This document shows, in pieces, positions 21,391 through 34,750 of a stretch of DNA of 64,000 nt (its first letter is position 1; every line of letters starts with the position of its first letter). The notes under the pieces are model-generated. The model was not told the origin of the DNA, ran no database searches, and was given only the letters and a program-made list of their open reading frames with translations. Position numbers and translations under genes: made by a program. Source of the DNA: Cycas panzhihuaensis (Eukaryota > Cycadophyta). Location of the stretch: NCBI GenBank assembly GCA_023213395.1, contig CM041465.1:21762001-21826000 (forward strand), read 5' to 3'.

Positions 21391-24300
21391 TGTAGAAGCA
21401 CACCTATAGGGGGTCACTAAAGATAAGGATATTTAAGCCAACACTATCACTATAGTAAGGGCTTAAAAGTCCTTGAGGAAGGGGATATGTCACCAACAAA
21501 GGGCATTCATACATTAGAATGTAGGTTTAGAGACCTACAAATATCACACAAGACTTTCCCTTTTGGTAAGAACCTTCTAGGAGCTAGGTTGGGAAAAGGA
21601 ATCCTTAGTTTATTGAGTAGCCAGGGAGAGGACTATCCTATCCTAATGGTGGAAGTAAGGAGAGAGAAAGATCAAGACCCTCTTCTGCGAAAGTGGGGAA
21701 GGAGTAAGGATAGACCCTAATAGGATAAGAACCTATGGAATGATTAAAAGAGATGGTTGGTTTGAGCGGTGAGGAAGGGATTTGGTATGAAGAGATCAAA
21801 TCTGAGAAGTAAGACTAATGGCAAGTTTTGTTAAAGGTCACCTAAAGGGGATGCCTCTAGCGTTTGGACTAAGAGTATAAGTTATTCAACTACACTAAGA
21901 GTTTTAGGTAGTGTTCTTTGTCTCATTTATAGAATGAGATGGTGTAGATGTCTAAGATATTAATGCCAAAAGGATATAACTCAATAAGAACACACACTCT
22001 CTCTCTTTTCCTATCCTCTCTTTATTGTCATTTTTTGTTAGAAGATTAATTTAAAGGAAGAGTGGGTGTAGGGGAGAGAAAGAACATGAATGGTCTATGC
22101 AATATTTCTTAATAATGCAAGGAAGAAAGGTAGCTATCCAAACCAAATTACAATTTCCTAATACTACCCCTATACCAGTGCATGCAAGTGGAGTGCAAAA
22201 AGCAGAGTGTAATAAGAAAAGGGAAGTCTTTTGGTTAATTTGTTCACTTTCTTTCTTAGGGGGAGAAAATAAGAAGTGCACTTGTTCAAACTACTCTTTC
22301 TATGACCATACAAGTGAAAAGGAAAGACAAGATCTTTGCATGCTAATACGAGATGGAAGTGCAAATATGAATATGGTCATTTTATACTTTCCTTTGATGA
22401 ATGCAGGTATACAAGCAAGTGATTATAAACTACATGCAAATGTAATCAAGTTCCTTTTAGGGAAGAAGGTGGGAGAAATAAAGAAGGAGAAAGAGGAGGA
22501 GAGTTGGAATTAGTGCACCTAGAAATGAACCGGTTGATGAAGCACCTCTCTTTCTCTTCTTTGCCATCCTTTAACCTGTCACCTCATGCTCAAAGTTGCG
22601 GTAGACATTATAGATGAAGGCATGGGTGGGCCTCCCTTGCCTTCCCCCAAGTATATTATGGAAGAATTATAAACTTAAAGGAAAGATTCAAGGAAATATA
22701 AATGTAAAAAGACGCACATACCTCTTGGTTTGCAACACTATCCTACTTACTCAAGAAGGGTGGTATTCCCTGTATGAGCAAACCCTCTTAAAAATAAGAA
22801 AGTGCATACATGTGTAAGTATGCGTAGATGCATGTATGTGTGCTTACCAAAGTGGAATTAAAGCTTGCTTAATATTTAAAAAAAAACATTGATACAATCC
22901 ACAAATTTCCTTATGTGCTAAAATGTTTCCAAGAACTTCTAGGGGAAACAAAGGGGATTTGAAGGTAAGAAAAAGAAGAGCTTCAGAATGGTCAGGTCCT
23001 TCAAGTAGGCTACCTCCTATGTGCCTGAATACCACAAGAGTAGTTAGGCAGGGATTGAAAGCTTCAAGCAACCAAAAGCAAAAACAACTTACAAGAAATA
23101 CAAGAAGTTGCAAAATCCATAAAAATTACAAACATTGTAAAAGTTGTAATGCTTTAAATTTTGCAAAATATTCAAGAAGAATGTAAATACCATGAAGAGT
23201 AAGATATGTGATGGACATTGCTGCCATATAATATGTATGTGGGATAATTGCAAGCATTGTAAGGGCTATAAATACTACAATTAGTAAAAGAATCTCACCC
23301 AAGGGGATTTCTTAGTTTGTAGGATGGATACAATAAAGGAAACTAAGAGAAGTAGGGGGCTATCCTAGAGGATATGGCCTTAGGAGTCAGAACTCCAACC
23401 ATGAACTCCTCTTCTCCTTCTCTAGGGTATCCTACAATCTACCTAACTGTAACCAAAGAGTGCCCAAGGGATTTAGAGGTATAATCAATAGAGAAAGGAA
23501 GGGTTTGCCTTCTTTTGGACACCAAAAAGGAGTGAAATATATGTCAAACTTATAAAAAATGGAGCTACTAAATAACCACACTTGGTAGAGGAGAAAAACA
23601 ATAGATAAAAGCCTATTTCTAGCCATAAAACTAAAGTAAAATAAATGTTACCTCATGATCAAATAAGGATAGATGAGAATCCCACTTGTTAGGTGAAGAA
23701 GGGCCTCTTTAGAGGCAAGGAAGGGACTTAAAACTTTGTAATCCTGCTACTTCTACTGGAGTGAGCACCAAGGAGAAAGGGTTTACTAGAGGAGGTCTAG
23801 TCTAGACCTATATTTTAGGGTTTTTCCTTTTTAGAAGAAAAGAATGAGAGAAAATATTAGAAATATAGATAGGAGGCATTTTTTCCTTTCGTTTGAGAGC
23901 CAAGAGAGGTAAAATGAACTCAGATTTGGGTTTTTATGCCTAAATTAGGGTTTTCGAGTGATTAGGGCTCGATCTAGGTAGGAAACAATAACTTGTCATA
24001 TGTTAGTTTTGCAATAAATATGAAACTGGCTATTGCGAGGCTACGAAAATCAATAGACCATTGCCCCATGGTAAACTTTGAGGTACCATAAAGTTTAGTA
24101 TGGTACCACAAATATTGTCACATTGCGAACAAAATATAGGGAAGACTAAAAAAGGAGCCTAAGAGGTCCCCAAAAGGTAGGTCCTAGGGTGGAATGGCTA
24201 TATTTTCCAGACTAGTAAGGGTTCTAGAGGACCTCTAAGCAATGGTAGGGCCTCTTAAACATGAAAAAGGATGCATAAGAGGCCCTAATGAGTGATGTAG

Positions 24301-24657
24301 AGTGTACACAAAGGTAATCAAGCCAAAATGATATGTTAGGAACTACATATAATGCCAAACATGAGCAAAGTAGGTTACAGGGGCCCATGAGTACTTGAGA
24401 GTGCAAGGAAGGTGTCATGAGGGGCTAAATGGTGCCATAGGACCATGGTCCTAAGTCATCATAGGCTAGATCATAGTCACAATCACAAAATAGGCAGGTA
24501 AACCAGACATCCCAACTATGTATACAATAATATCATGCAAAATCTAGCCATAAAACATCTCACCAAGTCCTAAAATAATGGGGATAAGGGGTAGAAATGT
24601 ATACTTATGCCTACTTAAGAGGCACTATCCATGTCCATTCCTAATAGCCAAGAAACA
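21391..24657 (-). mobile_element. T1 3' LTR (alpha type, full length)
   Basis: A 3267-base LTR from TGTAGAAGC at 21391 to AAGAAACA at 24657, in minus orientation. The T1 5' LTR copy starts at 42978 with the same series of blocks. The five bases before it (AACAT, 21386-21390) are the expected target duplication; the partner is outside the window. The open frame 22097-22513 is broken in the 5' LTR copy, so I treat it as non-coding. Confidence 0.88.
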
Positions 24658-24672
24658 CTACCCCCTTGGTAG
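24658..24672 (-). other. T1 polypurine tract in a small hairpin
   Basis: The minus strand reads CTACCAAGGGGGTAG next to the LTR. Compared with T0, both stem positions have changed together (CTACC/GGTAG instead of CTGCC/GGCAG), which keeps the pairing. Confidence 0.8.
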
Positions 24673-25129
24673 AAGAGCCTTATCGCTTAGGAGCATTTGG
24701 CAATGGCGAATATTATCAATACAAAAGTATTAGTACCATCTACTAATGCAATGATATCATCACCTAAGGGAAGTGGCAAGTGTCATGGCAGATCATGTGG
24801 ACAAGGAAAGGAGTGGAGTGGCATAGGGGCTACCCATGTGTCACCTAAGAGAATGGTATAAAGGAACGAGGGGATGGGGGGGTTGCCCCAATTTCCCTTG
24901 AAGTGCTAGGTCATGAGCACAATCAGTAAGTAAATGTGAGCAAAAGATCTGTGCATATGGAGAGTTAATGTGTAAGAACATTGTGGCATAGGTGGTATGA
25001 AGAACAAAGTAAATAATTAAAATTGGCAGTCACCATAGTTTAACCTTATTAGTGGCCTATATTCAGAGGTATGAAGATATCATAATGAAAAAGGAAGGAT
25101 GATCCTAGAATCTGGGTGGCTAGGCAACC
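24673..25129. other. T1 3' untranslated spacer
   Basis: Colinear with 3117-3559 in T0. No conserved frame or other signal seen. Confidence 0.5.
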
Positions 25130-25560
25130 TATTAGGCTACCTAGGGAGGATCATCTTAGAGGGGGAGATGACACTCAAGGATACGATGAATAAGGCCATC
25201 TACCTTGGTGTTCATACCTTAGGGAATCTGTTGAACATCCACGAAGGAGAAAAGAGACAATAGGGACCAGGCGGTCAAAGTTAGGACTCTCAATCATGGG
25301 TAACGTACCTACTAGACCTAGGTTAATTATGGCATAATGCTGTAAGAGTCATAATAGAGGATGATAGGGCCATGGTATAAGCAAAGTGCATCAGTAAGGG
25401 CTTCGATAATAGCTATGTATTCAGTCTCATTATTCGTAGCCTTAGGTAGAAAGATTATGGAATGCATCTAGTCATTTCTGGAGGGATCATAGAGGATCAA
25501 CATGACAACAGAAGGTCCAAGGTTGCCACAACTTCCTTTGTCAGTAAATATGAGCAATAC
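25130..25560 (-). pseudogene. T1 extra RNase H (Tat-type), decayed
   Basis: Minus-strand pieces LIFTDKGSCGNLGPSVV (near 25510-25560), LPKATNNETEYIAIIEAL (near 25395-25450) and AKVDGLIH-like residues near 25180-25200 match the T0 and T3 copies. The acidic residue of the first block (TDKG) is present. In-frame stops such as those near 25290-25350 inactivate it. The gene again lies between the aORF and the 3' LTR. The frame is too broken to tell whether it once had its own start codon. Confidence 0.72.
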
Positions 25561-26294
25561 CATGGAAAAAAAAATGATAGAGTTTGAGTCATCACACAAA
25601 AGGGATAGTGACAATAGTGTCGAGATGTAAGAAAGATAACGATAGGTCTAAGATAACTTAGAAAAGATATAAATATTAGTCATGAGAGGATAGGAGAGCC
25701 CTAGAAGCAGGCTATCAGGCTCAAGGGAGGCTTGCCTAGTGAAAGAGCAAGAAACGAATAGTAAATATACTCTTCTAAGGCCCCTAGGGTTCGTAAAAGG
25801 ACCTATGGAGGCCTGGAAGGGAGGAGGAGCTTTTCCTGGGAGTCTTAAAGGCTCAAACAGATGGAAAAAATGGATCCAAGATATTGAAACAAACCAAAGG
25901 AGTATAAATATGGGCACATTTCAAAGCAGTACAAAAAATAAGATAGAAGGGACCCCTAAGAAATTACAAGGTCTCATCATAAATATGCCAAAAATAGATA
26001 AAAAGGAGGCTGTGGGAGCAAGAAAGGGGTTAGACCTTGAAGGCAAAGGAAATAAAGACAAAGAGATGATCCTGAAGGCTGTCATGACAAGGAGAATAGA
26101 GGTGGTACCCCAGGGGGCTTTGTGAATAAAATGGATGAAACGGTGAAGCTAGAATTCATTTTCACAGGCCCCACGAGAGATCTGGAGCCCTCTCTTCTGA
26201 GTAGCGAGGCTATGCCACTTTTCAAGAGTATATATCAGAAGATCCAGCTATTGGATTGGAGTGAGAGGACATCTGTTGGGATTGCAATGATGAG
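25561..26294. other. T1 spacer 5' of the aORF
   Basis: Colinear with 3991-4721 (T0) and 52076-52797 (T3). A plus-strand frame at 25739-26125 is not kept in the other two copies, so I do not call it a gene. It is probably the aORF promoter and leader. Confidence 0.45.
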
Positions 26295-28750
26295 ATAACA
26301 ACTATCAAACCTGATCTAGTAAGTGGATTGTACTTTAGCTTTTTAATTTCGTGAATTATATTTAATATCAACTTTTATAGTTTTTGGGCATCGTAAGAGT
26401 GATTGGGACCCCCTAGAGCTCAAATGAGGCCTAAGGACGAGGATGACCAAGGCATTAGGTAGCCCTAGTCCTAACGGGCCAAGCTAAGTCCACTCAGACA
26501 AATTTTTTGGATTTTTTAGGGCCACCCCCCCTTTTAGGGGGGGTACCCATAGCCCCATGACAATTATCACAGTGCTGCAGAGTTTGCAGTGGGGCCACCA
26601 AGAAAATAGGAATTTCTCAATAAGGCCTGCATCAATATCTATGGTACTACAGATATTGACGCAAGGTGGAGACTTAATAAGAGAAAAAAAAGGAAAAGAT
26701 GATTTGGATGGATGGATTTTCTCTATTTGAGGGAGCTCCAGTCATCCAAAGGGAGGGACAACACATGGAAAGAGTGAGTTGATGGTCTCTGACTGCTTGT
26801 TTAGTGTTTGTAGGCTATTCCTGTGGTTGATAATTGTGAGAACATTAGGATGGCCATGATGAGCTTCACAAAGATGATGTTGAGGCAGGAGAGGATAACC
26901 CTGTAACACTACAAGCTCCTAAAGGTGATCAAGACCCCGTAATATACATCAATCTAGCATCTTCTAGTAGATATAATGTCCCATTAGAATGGATAGAGGC
27001 ATGTGTTCCATCTCCCATAGGTGGAATATGTCACCATTATAATAACGGACATCAGGAAGATCCTAGGAGTACTAATTAGAGGGACACTGACAACTTTAAG
27101 TACTTTACCCAACACTGACACTGCTCATAAGGAAGTAACAAGATTTTTCACAAGGCAAAGTTGATGGGATTAGTAAGGAGTATCTATATCGGCGATGGTA
27201 TTATCTAGTGTTCCTTATATAAGGAAACTCATCACTCTAGCTATTATGTTCTAGATATCCTAGAAACTGAATTACATAGACATTCTTAGAGGATGGATGG
27301 TGATCATCAGGAGGTGCAAGGCTAGGAAGAGGTTTGATTAGGCTACCTTAATAGTAGTAAACATAGTTGCATTGCTAGACCAGATATGAGTAGTAGGAAG
27401 AGGAGGATTTTCTTATTACACACTACTCTAGTGCTGGTTCTTCAATCATTTTGGAGTAGTGGCACCACGAGGAGGGCCTTATCGCATCTCAATCTCGACC
27501 CTTATAATATATAGGTGGATAACTAGATTTAGAGGATTAAGGACTAGGTCTATGAGAGACAATCTATGGTGGAGACATTACTAGATCTCTTGGCTCTGAC
27601 GGACTACACAATGGATCCATACTAAGTGGTCCATTAGGAGAGTGATGATAAGGGAGGAGAGTTAGGAGATAAGCCTAATGAGGGTGGGGATGATAATAGT
27701 AGTGATGGAAGGGATGGAGTAGGGTCATCTAGGGGTGTAGGAGATAAGGCAAACCCATCGACACTAGTAGGAGGAGAGAGACCACCACCATGACCAACAG
27801 GCAAAGAGGGGGTTGTAGGTAGATTCCTAGCAGCTATCATGGCCATGCTAGCAGTGGCAGAGGTAGTGGTTATCATAGCAGATTATGGGGTCCTAGGAGA
27901 GGAGGGACTAGAGGGAGGAGATGACCCAGTAGCTTAGGAGGTAGGTGAGGAGGTAGTGCTAGGGGTCAAGGAGGTAAAAATAATGGCAAAGGGATCCACA
28001 ATAGAGGAGGAGATCATCTAGGTAGAGGAGCCAGCTATCCCAAGAGGTGAGACTCTACCTTGACTCCAACTTTCATTTCATCATTTACTGCTTCCCTAGG
28101 TGATTATATTTATTTTAATGCTTTATATATATACTCTAGATTGATATATAATGCATACTTTGGAAGGGGGAGCTGAGATGGCAAGGATGTTAGAGGTAGT
28201 AGTATGAGAGTTATTTCCCTAGGTCTATATTAAGGGATAACCTCCCATCCTAGCAAGTAAGGAGCCTCAATCAGTGGGTCCACATCTAAATAATGTTTAC
28301 CCCTTTGATCCAGGCTAGGGATATATGGGTGGCAGAGTCCTAAGAGATCTAGGTGAGGGTCATTCAACTGTAGAGCATCTAAGACAGGATACAAGCAGAG
28401 AGAGACCAACTAGTGATAGAGAGGGACACTGTGTAGGGTTAGATATGAGGACTAGAGGCCTAGTTAGGAGGAGCAAGAGGTGACACTAGGAGTTGGGTCT
28501 AGGTTACCATGCTCAAGGAGAGATTATATGGGGTAGAGAGGGAGTGAGACTATCTCACATCAAAGAGAGACTACATTGTAGTTGAGAGGGACCATCTCTA
28601 GGACCGGTATGACTAGTTGGTCAACTTGATAGCAGCTAGGCCATTACATAGTAGGATGCATATGAACACGACTACCCATAGGAGGTCTAAGGATGAGGAG
28701 AGTGAGGTAAGGACCTCTCAAAGATGTTGGGGGAGCCTAGTAGGGATGTG
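26295..28750 (+). pseudogene. T1 antisense gene (aORF), three exons
   Basis: Exon 1 is 26295-26318 (start codon decayed to ATA), followed by donor GTAAGT. Intron 1 is 26319-26813, ending TTTGTAG. Exon 2 runs 26814-28046 with GVLIRGTLTTLSTLPNTD and DIRKILGVLI, the mobile-domain-like block, and KLITLAIMF. Donor AAGAG/GTGAGA starts intron 2 (28047-28166). Exon 3 follows with a charged, probably coiled-coil region to about 28750. Stops are mostly TAG and TGA. The exon borders match T0 and T3 at the same codon phases (0 for intron 1, 1 for intron 2), which supports the model. The element's own transcript runs the other way. Confidence 0.62.
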
Positions 28751-29639
28751 GTCCCTCAGAAGGGGTTAGGTAGATGGGGGGATGATACTCCTTGAGGATA
28801 TAGTATACAGGAGACATGTATATTATGTATTTTGATAGGAATGCTTTGGACCTCCAAGGAGTTCTCACTGTATGCAGATATATGATTGTACTTCTTCCTG
28901 CAAGGATTCTGGCTTCCTAGGGTATATTACCTAGATGATATACTATATGATTCTAGTGTACCATATGACTTCATACATATATAAACAGGGGCCAATTGGT
29001 ACCCTATTTTGATGTATGATGATGATGTTATGATGAGTTTATGATGCTATTACTTTGTTTGTTATATAACTTATTTATTTATATGATGCATAGAGGGATG
29101 AGCATATGCATATAGATATGGGTGCATGAGTGCACAAGGGGTTATGCATTTAGATAGTTTTAGTTAATTGATATATATAGTTTTTACTAGATCATATGCA
29201 AATGACACTCGTTCTTCCTTTCATATGATACCATGTTTGTACTAAGCATATATGATCACCATGTATCTCAATGATGGATACATATGAGACTAGGAGGGTA
29301 TAACTATGCATGTTCCTTAGAAGGAGCATGATGGACATGCAAAGGAAGCAATGAATAGGGGTACAGATACCCAAGCAAAAGGGGTCCTTGGTTAGGAAGT
29401 GACTCCATACTAGGAAGTGAAGGAGGTTTACTTACCTAACTAGGAAAAGAGAAGGTCCCCCTAAGGATGGAGATAAGAGATGCATTACCAATGACAATGC
29501 CCAAAGGATAAAAGGGCCACTCTAAATAATCATCAAACCTATGATTAGGGGAAGCAATGATATGATTAGAGTGGTAGTTTAGGCTCATTTTAGAGTAGGA
29601 GAGGGGGGGTATGCCCATCCTACTTAGGAGTAGAAAGGA
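28751..29639. other. T1 spacer between aORF and integrase
   Basis: Colinear with the T0 spacer 18461-19340. It includes the segment near 29570-29590 that also forms the centre of the palindromic element. No conserved frame. Confidence 0.5.
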
Positions 29640-30980
29640 TCACACATAGAACTTCTTTAGAAATTTACCATTCACAACTTTTTCAAATTCAAGGCCCTCC
29701 AAAGTCACTATCCTATAAGTGCCATTATCAAGGCTCTCGAGAATGTCAAAAGGGCCAACCCATTTAGGCCCAAACTTGGATAAGCAATCATGGAGGTACT
29801 CAAGCTTGAGGATATGGTCCCTAGTATTTAGAGGGTGAGGATGAAGATGTTTGTCATATATTCTTAATGCCCTAGCCTTGGAGGCAAGGTTAACTTAGTA
29901 AGCCATCAAGCACTTCTTGTCTAAGGCTTTGAGGTCAAGGAGGCGGGCCTAGAGGCACGATTTCTTGTCGATGAGACCTCAAAGAGAAACACATCAAGAG
30001 GGGATTTTGACTTCTAAGAGGAGGACCACTTCGGTCTCATATACAAGGGAGAACAAAGTCATCCCTATAGTTGTATGAATGGAAGTACGATATGCCCACA
30101 AAGTAGAAGGAAGTTGGAGGTGCCAATCCCTTTGGGATTTAATGACCATTTTCTTTAAGATGTTAATAAGGATTTTGTTAAAAGATTCAATTTAGCCATT
30201 GGCTTGGGGTAATAAGGAGATGAGGTTTTGTGGGATATCCTAAACTTCCTGCAAAGTTTGTCTATCTTCTTATTATAAAAAAGAGTACTATTATATGTGA
30301 TTAGGATGTCTGGGACCCTAAATCGATAGACAATATACTAGTAAATAAAAGTAGCTATGGTCTTACTGGTAATGGATGATAAGGGGACCACTTTAACCCA
30401 TTTAGTAAAATACTCCATCATGGTCAAGATGAACTTATGTTGTAATGAGGAAGGTGGAGTTATGGCTTTGATGAGGTCTAATCCCCATTGGAAAAAAAGC
30501 TATGGAGAAATGATCAGATGCAAGGCCTTGAAAGGGAAATGAATGATGTTGGCATGATCTTCGCACCTTTGACAATGCAATGCATATGCGTGGGTGTCCT
30601 CGAAGAGGGACGGCCAACAATAACCCATGCAAAGGATCCTTTAGGTCATGGATTAGCCCCCAAAGTGACCCCCACAAAGGCTGATATGGCACTTGTAGAG
30701 TATATGGTTTGCCTCCCCATCGAAAGATCTCTTGTATAATACCTCCTTTATGAGGAAATACTACCTAGCAATAGCCCTACCTCATGACTTCACCTTATCA
30801 CTAATGTTAGGATGATACTACTACTAGGTAAGGTATTGTATAATGTCCTCATACCATTTACTACTAGCTAATGGATGGGCCAACAAGTCTTAAATAACAA
30901 AGATGGGCTTGTCAAGCAAGGAGTTTTTGGGATGGCTTATTGTTAAGACATCCAATACCTTACCCTTATATCTAAGAAGT
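29640..30980 (-). pseudogene. T1 integrase, decayed
   Basis: Minus-strand pieces: a C-terminal end like KFLKKFYV near 29640-29690, GLDLIKAITPP (first catalytic Asp) near 30455-30490, and ITYNSTLFYNKK near 30275-30300, where the second catalytic Asp is Tyr. Near 30190-30215 the frame is shifted through the third catalytic region (SPYYPKPMAK instead of YP-ANGQ). The zinc region near 30600-30720 is also shifted. It is not functional. Upstream it joins, after a deletion, directly to the start of the RT region. Confidence 0.82.
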
Positions 30981-31980
30981 TTTTAACTTCCATCTTAACA
31001 GTAGCATATAACTTGGGGTGAAAAGGATGTTGCTTTTATCACACAGGGCAAGCACCCAGGATGGTTGTAAGATTATGGGTGACGATGGAGGGGTCTATTC
31101 CCTTCATGTCAGTGTAATCCCATACAAAAATATCATAGAACTCTTAGAAAAGGAGGGTGTATTCCTCCATTTCTTTAGGCAAACATTCCACTCCCACCTT
31201 TATGACCTTTCTAAGGGTAAGGATGATGTCCTTAGTTGCCCCCATGTACATGTTATTCCCCTCTTCGAAATAGAGGGGGGCTTGGTTAACAGGAAGGGAT
31301 AAGGAAGAATTGGGATGATTTGGGTTAGCTAAGGGTGACCCAAGAGCTAGGACCTTATGGTAACCAATATTATAATGACCAAGAGGAAGGTTGGATGCAA
31401 AGCTTACTAAGTGCTCTAGCAATACCTCATTGTTCTCAAAGTAATCTACCCCATTAATAGTTTTACTTAGGGAAGATGAGGAAGAAGAAGTGTGGGGAGT
31501 AGTAGGCCCATAACGATCAACACACCACTCAACATAATTAAGAGACTCTTCTAAAGAGTTAGAGAGCATCCTCTTGTGTTGTGAAATAGGAGGCTCCCTA
31601 CCCTCATCATTTAAGGGAAATAATGAGGTGGATGATGAAGTACTGTAGGAGGTCACACAAGAGATGGGAATAACCATGTGTGACATAGTAGGAGTACTAG
31701 GCTCCTTAATAGAAGAGGTTCCAGGCTGGGACTGAGGGTGACGAAAGCACTCCTAATGGGTGTTTAGGAGGGATATAGGATGAGGAAGGTCCTTGTCCTC
31801 ACCATTGGACTCATCATCACTTAAAACAGTGAGGTATCCATAACTCCCTACACTGATAGGAGTAAAACTGATAAGGTTAGAAGAGGAAGGGAAAGGTCCT
31901 TCCTTTGAGTAGGATGTGTTAGGGATATCAATTGTGCAGATGGAGGCATAAGCAGATGGCTGTTATTTCCATTTGCTAGG
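30981..31980 (-). pseudogene. T1 protease-RT linker and RT N-terminal stub; RT body deleted
   Basis: The 180-codon open stretch 31144-31686 is the linker before RT, with DIILTLRKVIKVGVECLP followed, after one stop, by EFYDIFVWDYTDMKGIDPSI, the well-conserved lead-in to Ty3/gypsy RT. A short RT N-terminus (LYATVKMEVKKLL near 30985-31015) is then followed directly by sequence that in T0 lies between RNase H and integrase (SLLDKPIF-like, near 30905-30930). RT palm, thumb and RNase H are missing. T1 therefore could not copy itself at the time of this deletion. Confidence 0.78.
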
Positions 31981-32049
31981 TCACGAGCCACTTAACAAGA
32001 CTGATGTGATTGTTTAATGGAAGGAGGCTCTTGGGAAACAACTTTCATT

Positions 32050-32480
32050 CATCTTTCATAGACAAATTTAAGCTACCCCTAATGGGATGAGCACACAACT
32101 CCCATCTAGTTAAGCCATGGATGTCCTAATAACAGGTTGTAATCCATGTCTATGTTAAGGACCACTATATTAGTGAGGATAGTTTTATCCTTGAGAGTAA
32201 GGGGGATAGAGGCAGAACCTAAATGTGTCTTTTCATTACCATCATAGCCCTAACAATGCCACAAAACTAGTTTAAGAGTTGGTATGCCTAACTCCTACAT
32301 AATGCGTAGTGGCATAACATTGACAGAAGAACTGATATCTATAATAGTCCTTCTAAGGATATACTCGTGAGTGTCGATGGATATGGTAAAAGGGTAATGC
32401 CATTATCATTCCATTTCACTAGTTGGGGGGAGGCCTTTAAGGTTAAAGGCAATGATAAGATCCCAGCTTGGGGTAGTACT
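32050..32480 (-). pseudogene. T1 retropepsin-like protease
   Basis: The minus strand reads IIDISSSVNVMPLRIM near 32310-32350, then KTILTNIVVLNIDMDYNLL, followed by LGHPWLN near 32105-32200. The family pattern is Asp-Asn-Gly-Ser. Here the catalytic Asp is kept but the Gly is changed. A few stops are present, for example before MGVVCSS. It lies between the gag linker and the RT lead-in as expected for Ty3/gypsy. Confidence 0.8.
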
Positions 32481-32689
32481 TAAAGTGTGGATGGATGCAT
32501 CCACTAATCCTAAAGCCTCTAAGAGGAGAGTATATTACTCTGGACAACTCCTCAAGATGTCCATCATGAACATCCTAGTGGCCACAGTGTGGAGCTCGTC
32601 TATGATTAAGAAGGAATTCCCTTTTCCAGCTAGTTGGGGAAATGCCCTTTGAATGCCCATTATAATGACCTAGGCAGACATGAATGGTC

Positions 32690-34745
32690 TTGGGAGTGGA
32701 GGAATCTTAGAAGGTGGGTTATCCATTAGAGGATCTAACTGAGAAGAGGAAGAGGCCCCTATAATCTCTTTATCCACTTGAGACCTAGTTAAAGCATATA
32801 TAGGGGTTGTGTCAAGCATTTGGATAACTCTCTTTCCCTTGTTTTAGGATCGAGAGGATGAAGGGGTTCGATGGTGAGAATTAGGAGGAGAGGAATAACT
32901 CCTTGTCCATTTTCCTTTTACTTACATGGAAGAAGGGTTAGGAGACCACCCCCTATTCTGGTTCCCCCTATGTTGGGTATGCTAGTCCTATTCCCCATGT
33001 TTATGAAAGGGTTCTCTATAGACATGCTAGTCCAAATTAGGCTTGGATGACTACCTAAGGGAGGAATTACAAGGTCGAGTATGTTTAGGATGCTACACCC
33101 TATATTTCAAATCCTCATAGAAATAGTCACCGTGGATGGAACACTACTTCTTTTCCAAGGAAGGTTTGGTCTTCCTTGCTTGAGAGGAGTGTTTGTTTCC
33201 ATCCTTAGGAGGTGCTACTTGGAAGCCTTGGTGGACAGGTCTATGGGAGTTTAGAGGTGAAGAAAGTACCTAGAGCTTGAGCTCCTTCATTATATATTTG
33301 AAAGAACGTATGGAAGAAATTAAAGGATCTAAAGTCTTCTCTGTTGAGTGGGTATAAAACTTTTGAAGTTATTGGGGTCTTATGTCACATGACGGAGGGG
33401 GTGCCTCTTACTATTGTGATGGTTTAAGAGGTTTCTTAAGACCTACCTGGATCTCAATAGCCTCAAGGGCCAAGCAATTAACTATGATAGAATCACATGT
33501 TGTTACCCCCATTTGGAGGACTTTAACATGTACCTTAGAATGAAGGGCATTCATGAAGATGTCCCTCTTCAACTCTTTAGGTAAGGTGGCATTTGTAGAG
33601 TGGAGAAGGTTGTGAAAGTGCCTAACAAAATCAAAGTTCATTTCCTCATGACCTTGTTTAAGAGAAAGTAAAGCCTTTATTCCACTTTTGAAAAGATGAG
33701 TGATGTGAAAATATTTGACGAACTCATCCATAAGTTATTGGAATGAATAGATAGAGTGGGTAAGGAGGTGATAAAACCATTTAAGGGCATCTCCCTATAA
33801 GGAACATGGAAAAGGTTTCATTAAAATGTGGTCATAAGCCCAATAATCAATACATGCCATTGAGAAGCTCTTGACATATTTAGTTGGGTCTTATGATAAG
33901 GTCCCATTGAACTTGGGTACCTTAGGGGGATGAGGCAGTAATTTGGTCCTTAACATCTCAATGGACAAAGGAGTTAACCTATAGTCAACAAAGTGATAGA
34001 TCCTTAGTTGAGCTAATGGGTAAATGAGAGAAGGAGGAGGTGGGCATGGATACCCAAATCCTCCTTGAGAGGTTTGACTAGAGTAAGGATATGAGTTCCC
34101 TCCCACTTAATAGGAAGGGACTAGAAGAGAGGTGAATGGGTAAGAGGGACCCACACCCCCTTGAGGATATGCCCCTTCTTGAAAGGGGACTTGAGGAAAG
34201 GAACCTTGGGGAGGAGTCAATCCTCCTTGCGAAAGCATCACATGCGAGGTGGTGCATGAAAATGGAACAAATGGGTGTGGAATACAGTTTTGCCCATATG
34301 GACCACTTGTAGGAGGTGCGATACCATATGGGTGGAGGGAGTCCACCCTATAAATTGGAAGGGAATTTCCTTTTCCATGCCGCCATAGTTGGGAAGTATA
34401 TCCTAGGGGTAGGTAAAGGGAAGGATCCTTAGATTGATGTTAAGGGCACATGGAGATATATCCCACATGGCTAGAAGGAGGGAGACACGAAGGTCCCCTA
34501 GGTTGGGTAAGAGAAGGATAAACCACAGTTGATTAAGACATGGTCATTAAATTAAGAGGAGGTATGCTCAACCTAATTTAGAAGGTGAGTATACCTTGGG
34601 ATGTCCCTAAGATATGAGGGATACATAAGGAAGAAGAGACAATAGGGGATGGCCCTATTGCAGACATCAAAGTGGAGTGAGAAGGAAAGGGGGCGTGGAT
34701 GAGGAAGAGGAAGGCACTACACCATGTAAGATGCTTTCCAACCAC
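32690..34745 (-). pseudogene. gag: T1 gag, C-terminal and middle part
   Basis: Minus-strand Gag with a KVIQ-L-TTPIYALTRSQ linker near 32770-32850, a shifted zinc-finger region near 33100-33180, the capsid block 33411-33731 (SGIKALLSLKQGHEEMNFDF, then NALHSKVHVKVLQMG), and the Pro/Ser-rich region 33891-34745. It is colinear with the palindromic-element gag. Copia element C2 is inserted at 34750; the remaining N-terminal part continues at 42380. A few stops and shifts are present. Confidence 0.85.
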
Positions 34746-34750
34746 TTTGG
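34746..34750. repeat. C2 target-site duplication, left
   Basis: TTTGG, identical to 42375-42379, directly outside the LTR start. Confidence 0.95.

Noticed and set aside
22097-22513. 138-aa plus-strand frame, with a related 68-aa frame at 43821-44027
   Set aside because: Both lie in alpha LTRs and the second copy is broken. Similarity is explained by LTR homology.
25739-26125. 128-aa plus-strand frame upstream of the T1 aORF
   Set aside because: T0 and T3 do not keep the frame. It falls in the spacer or leader.
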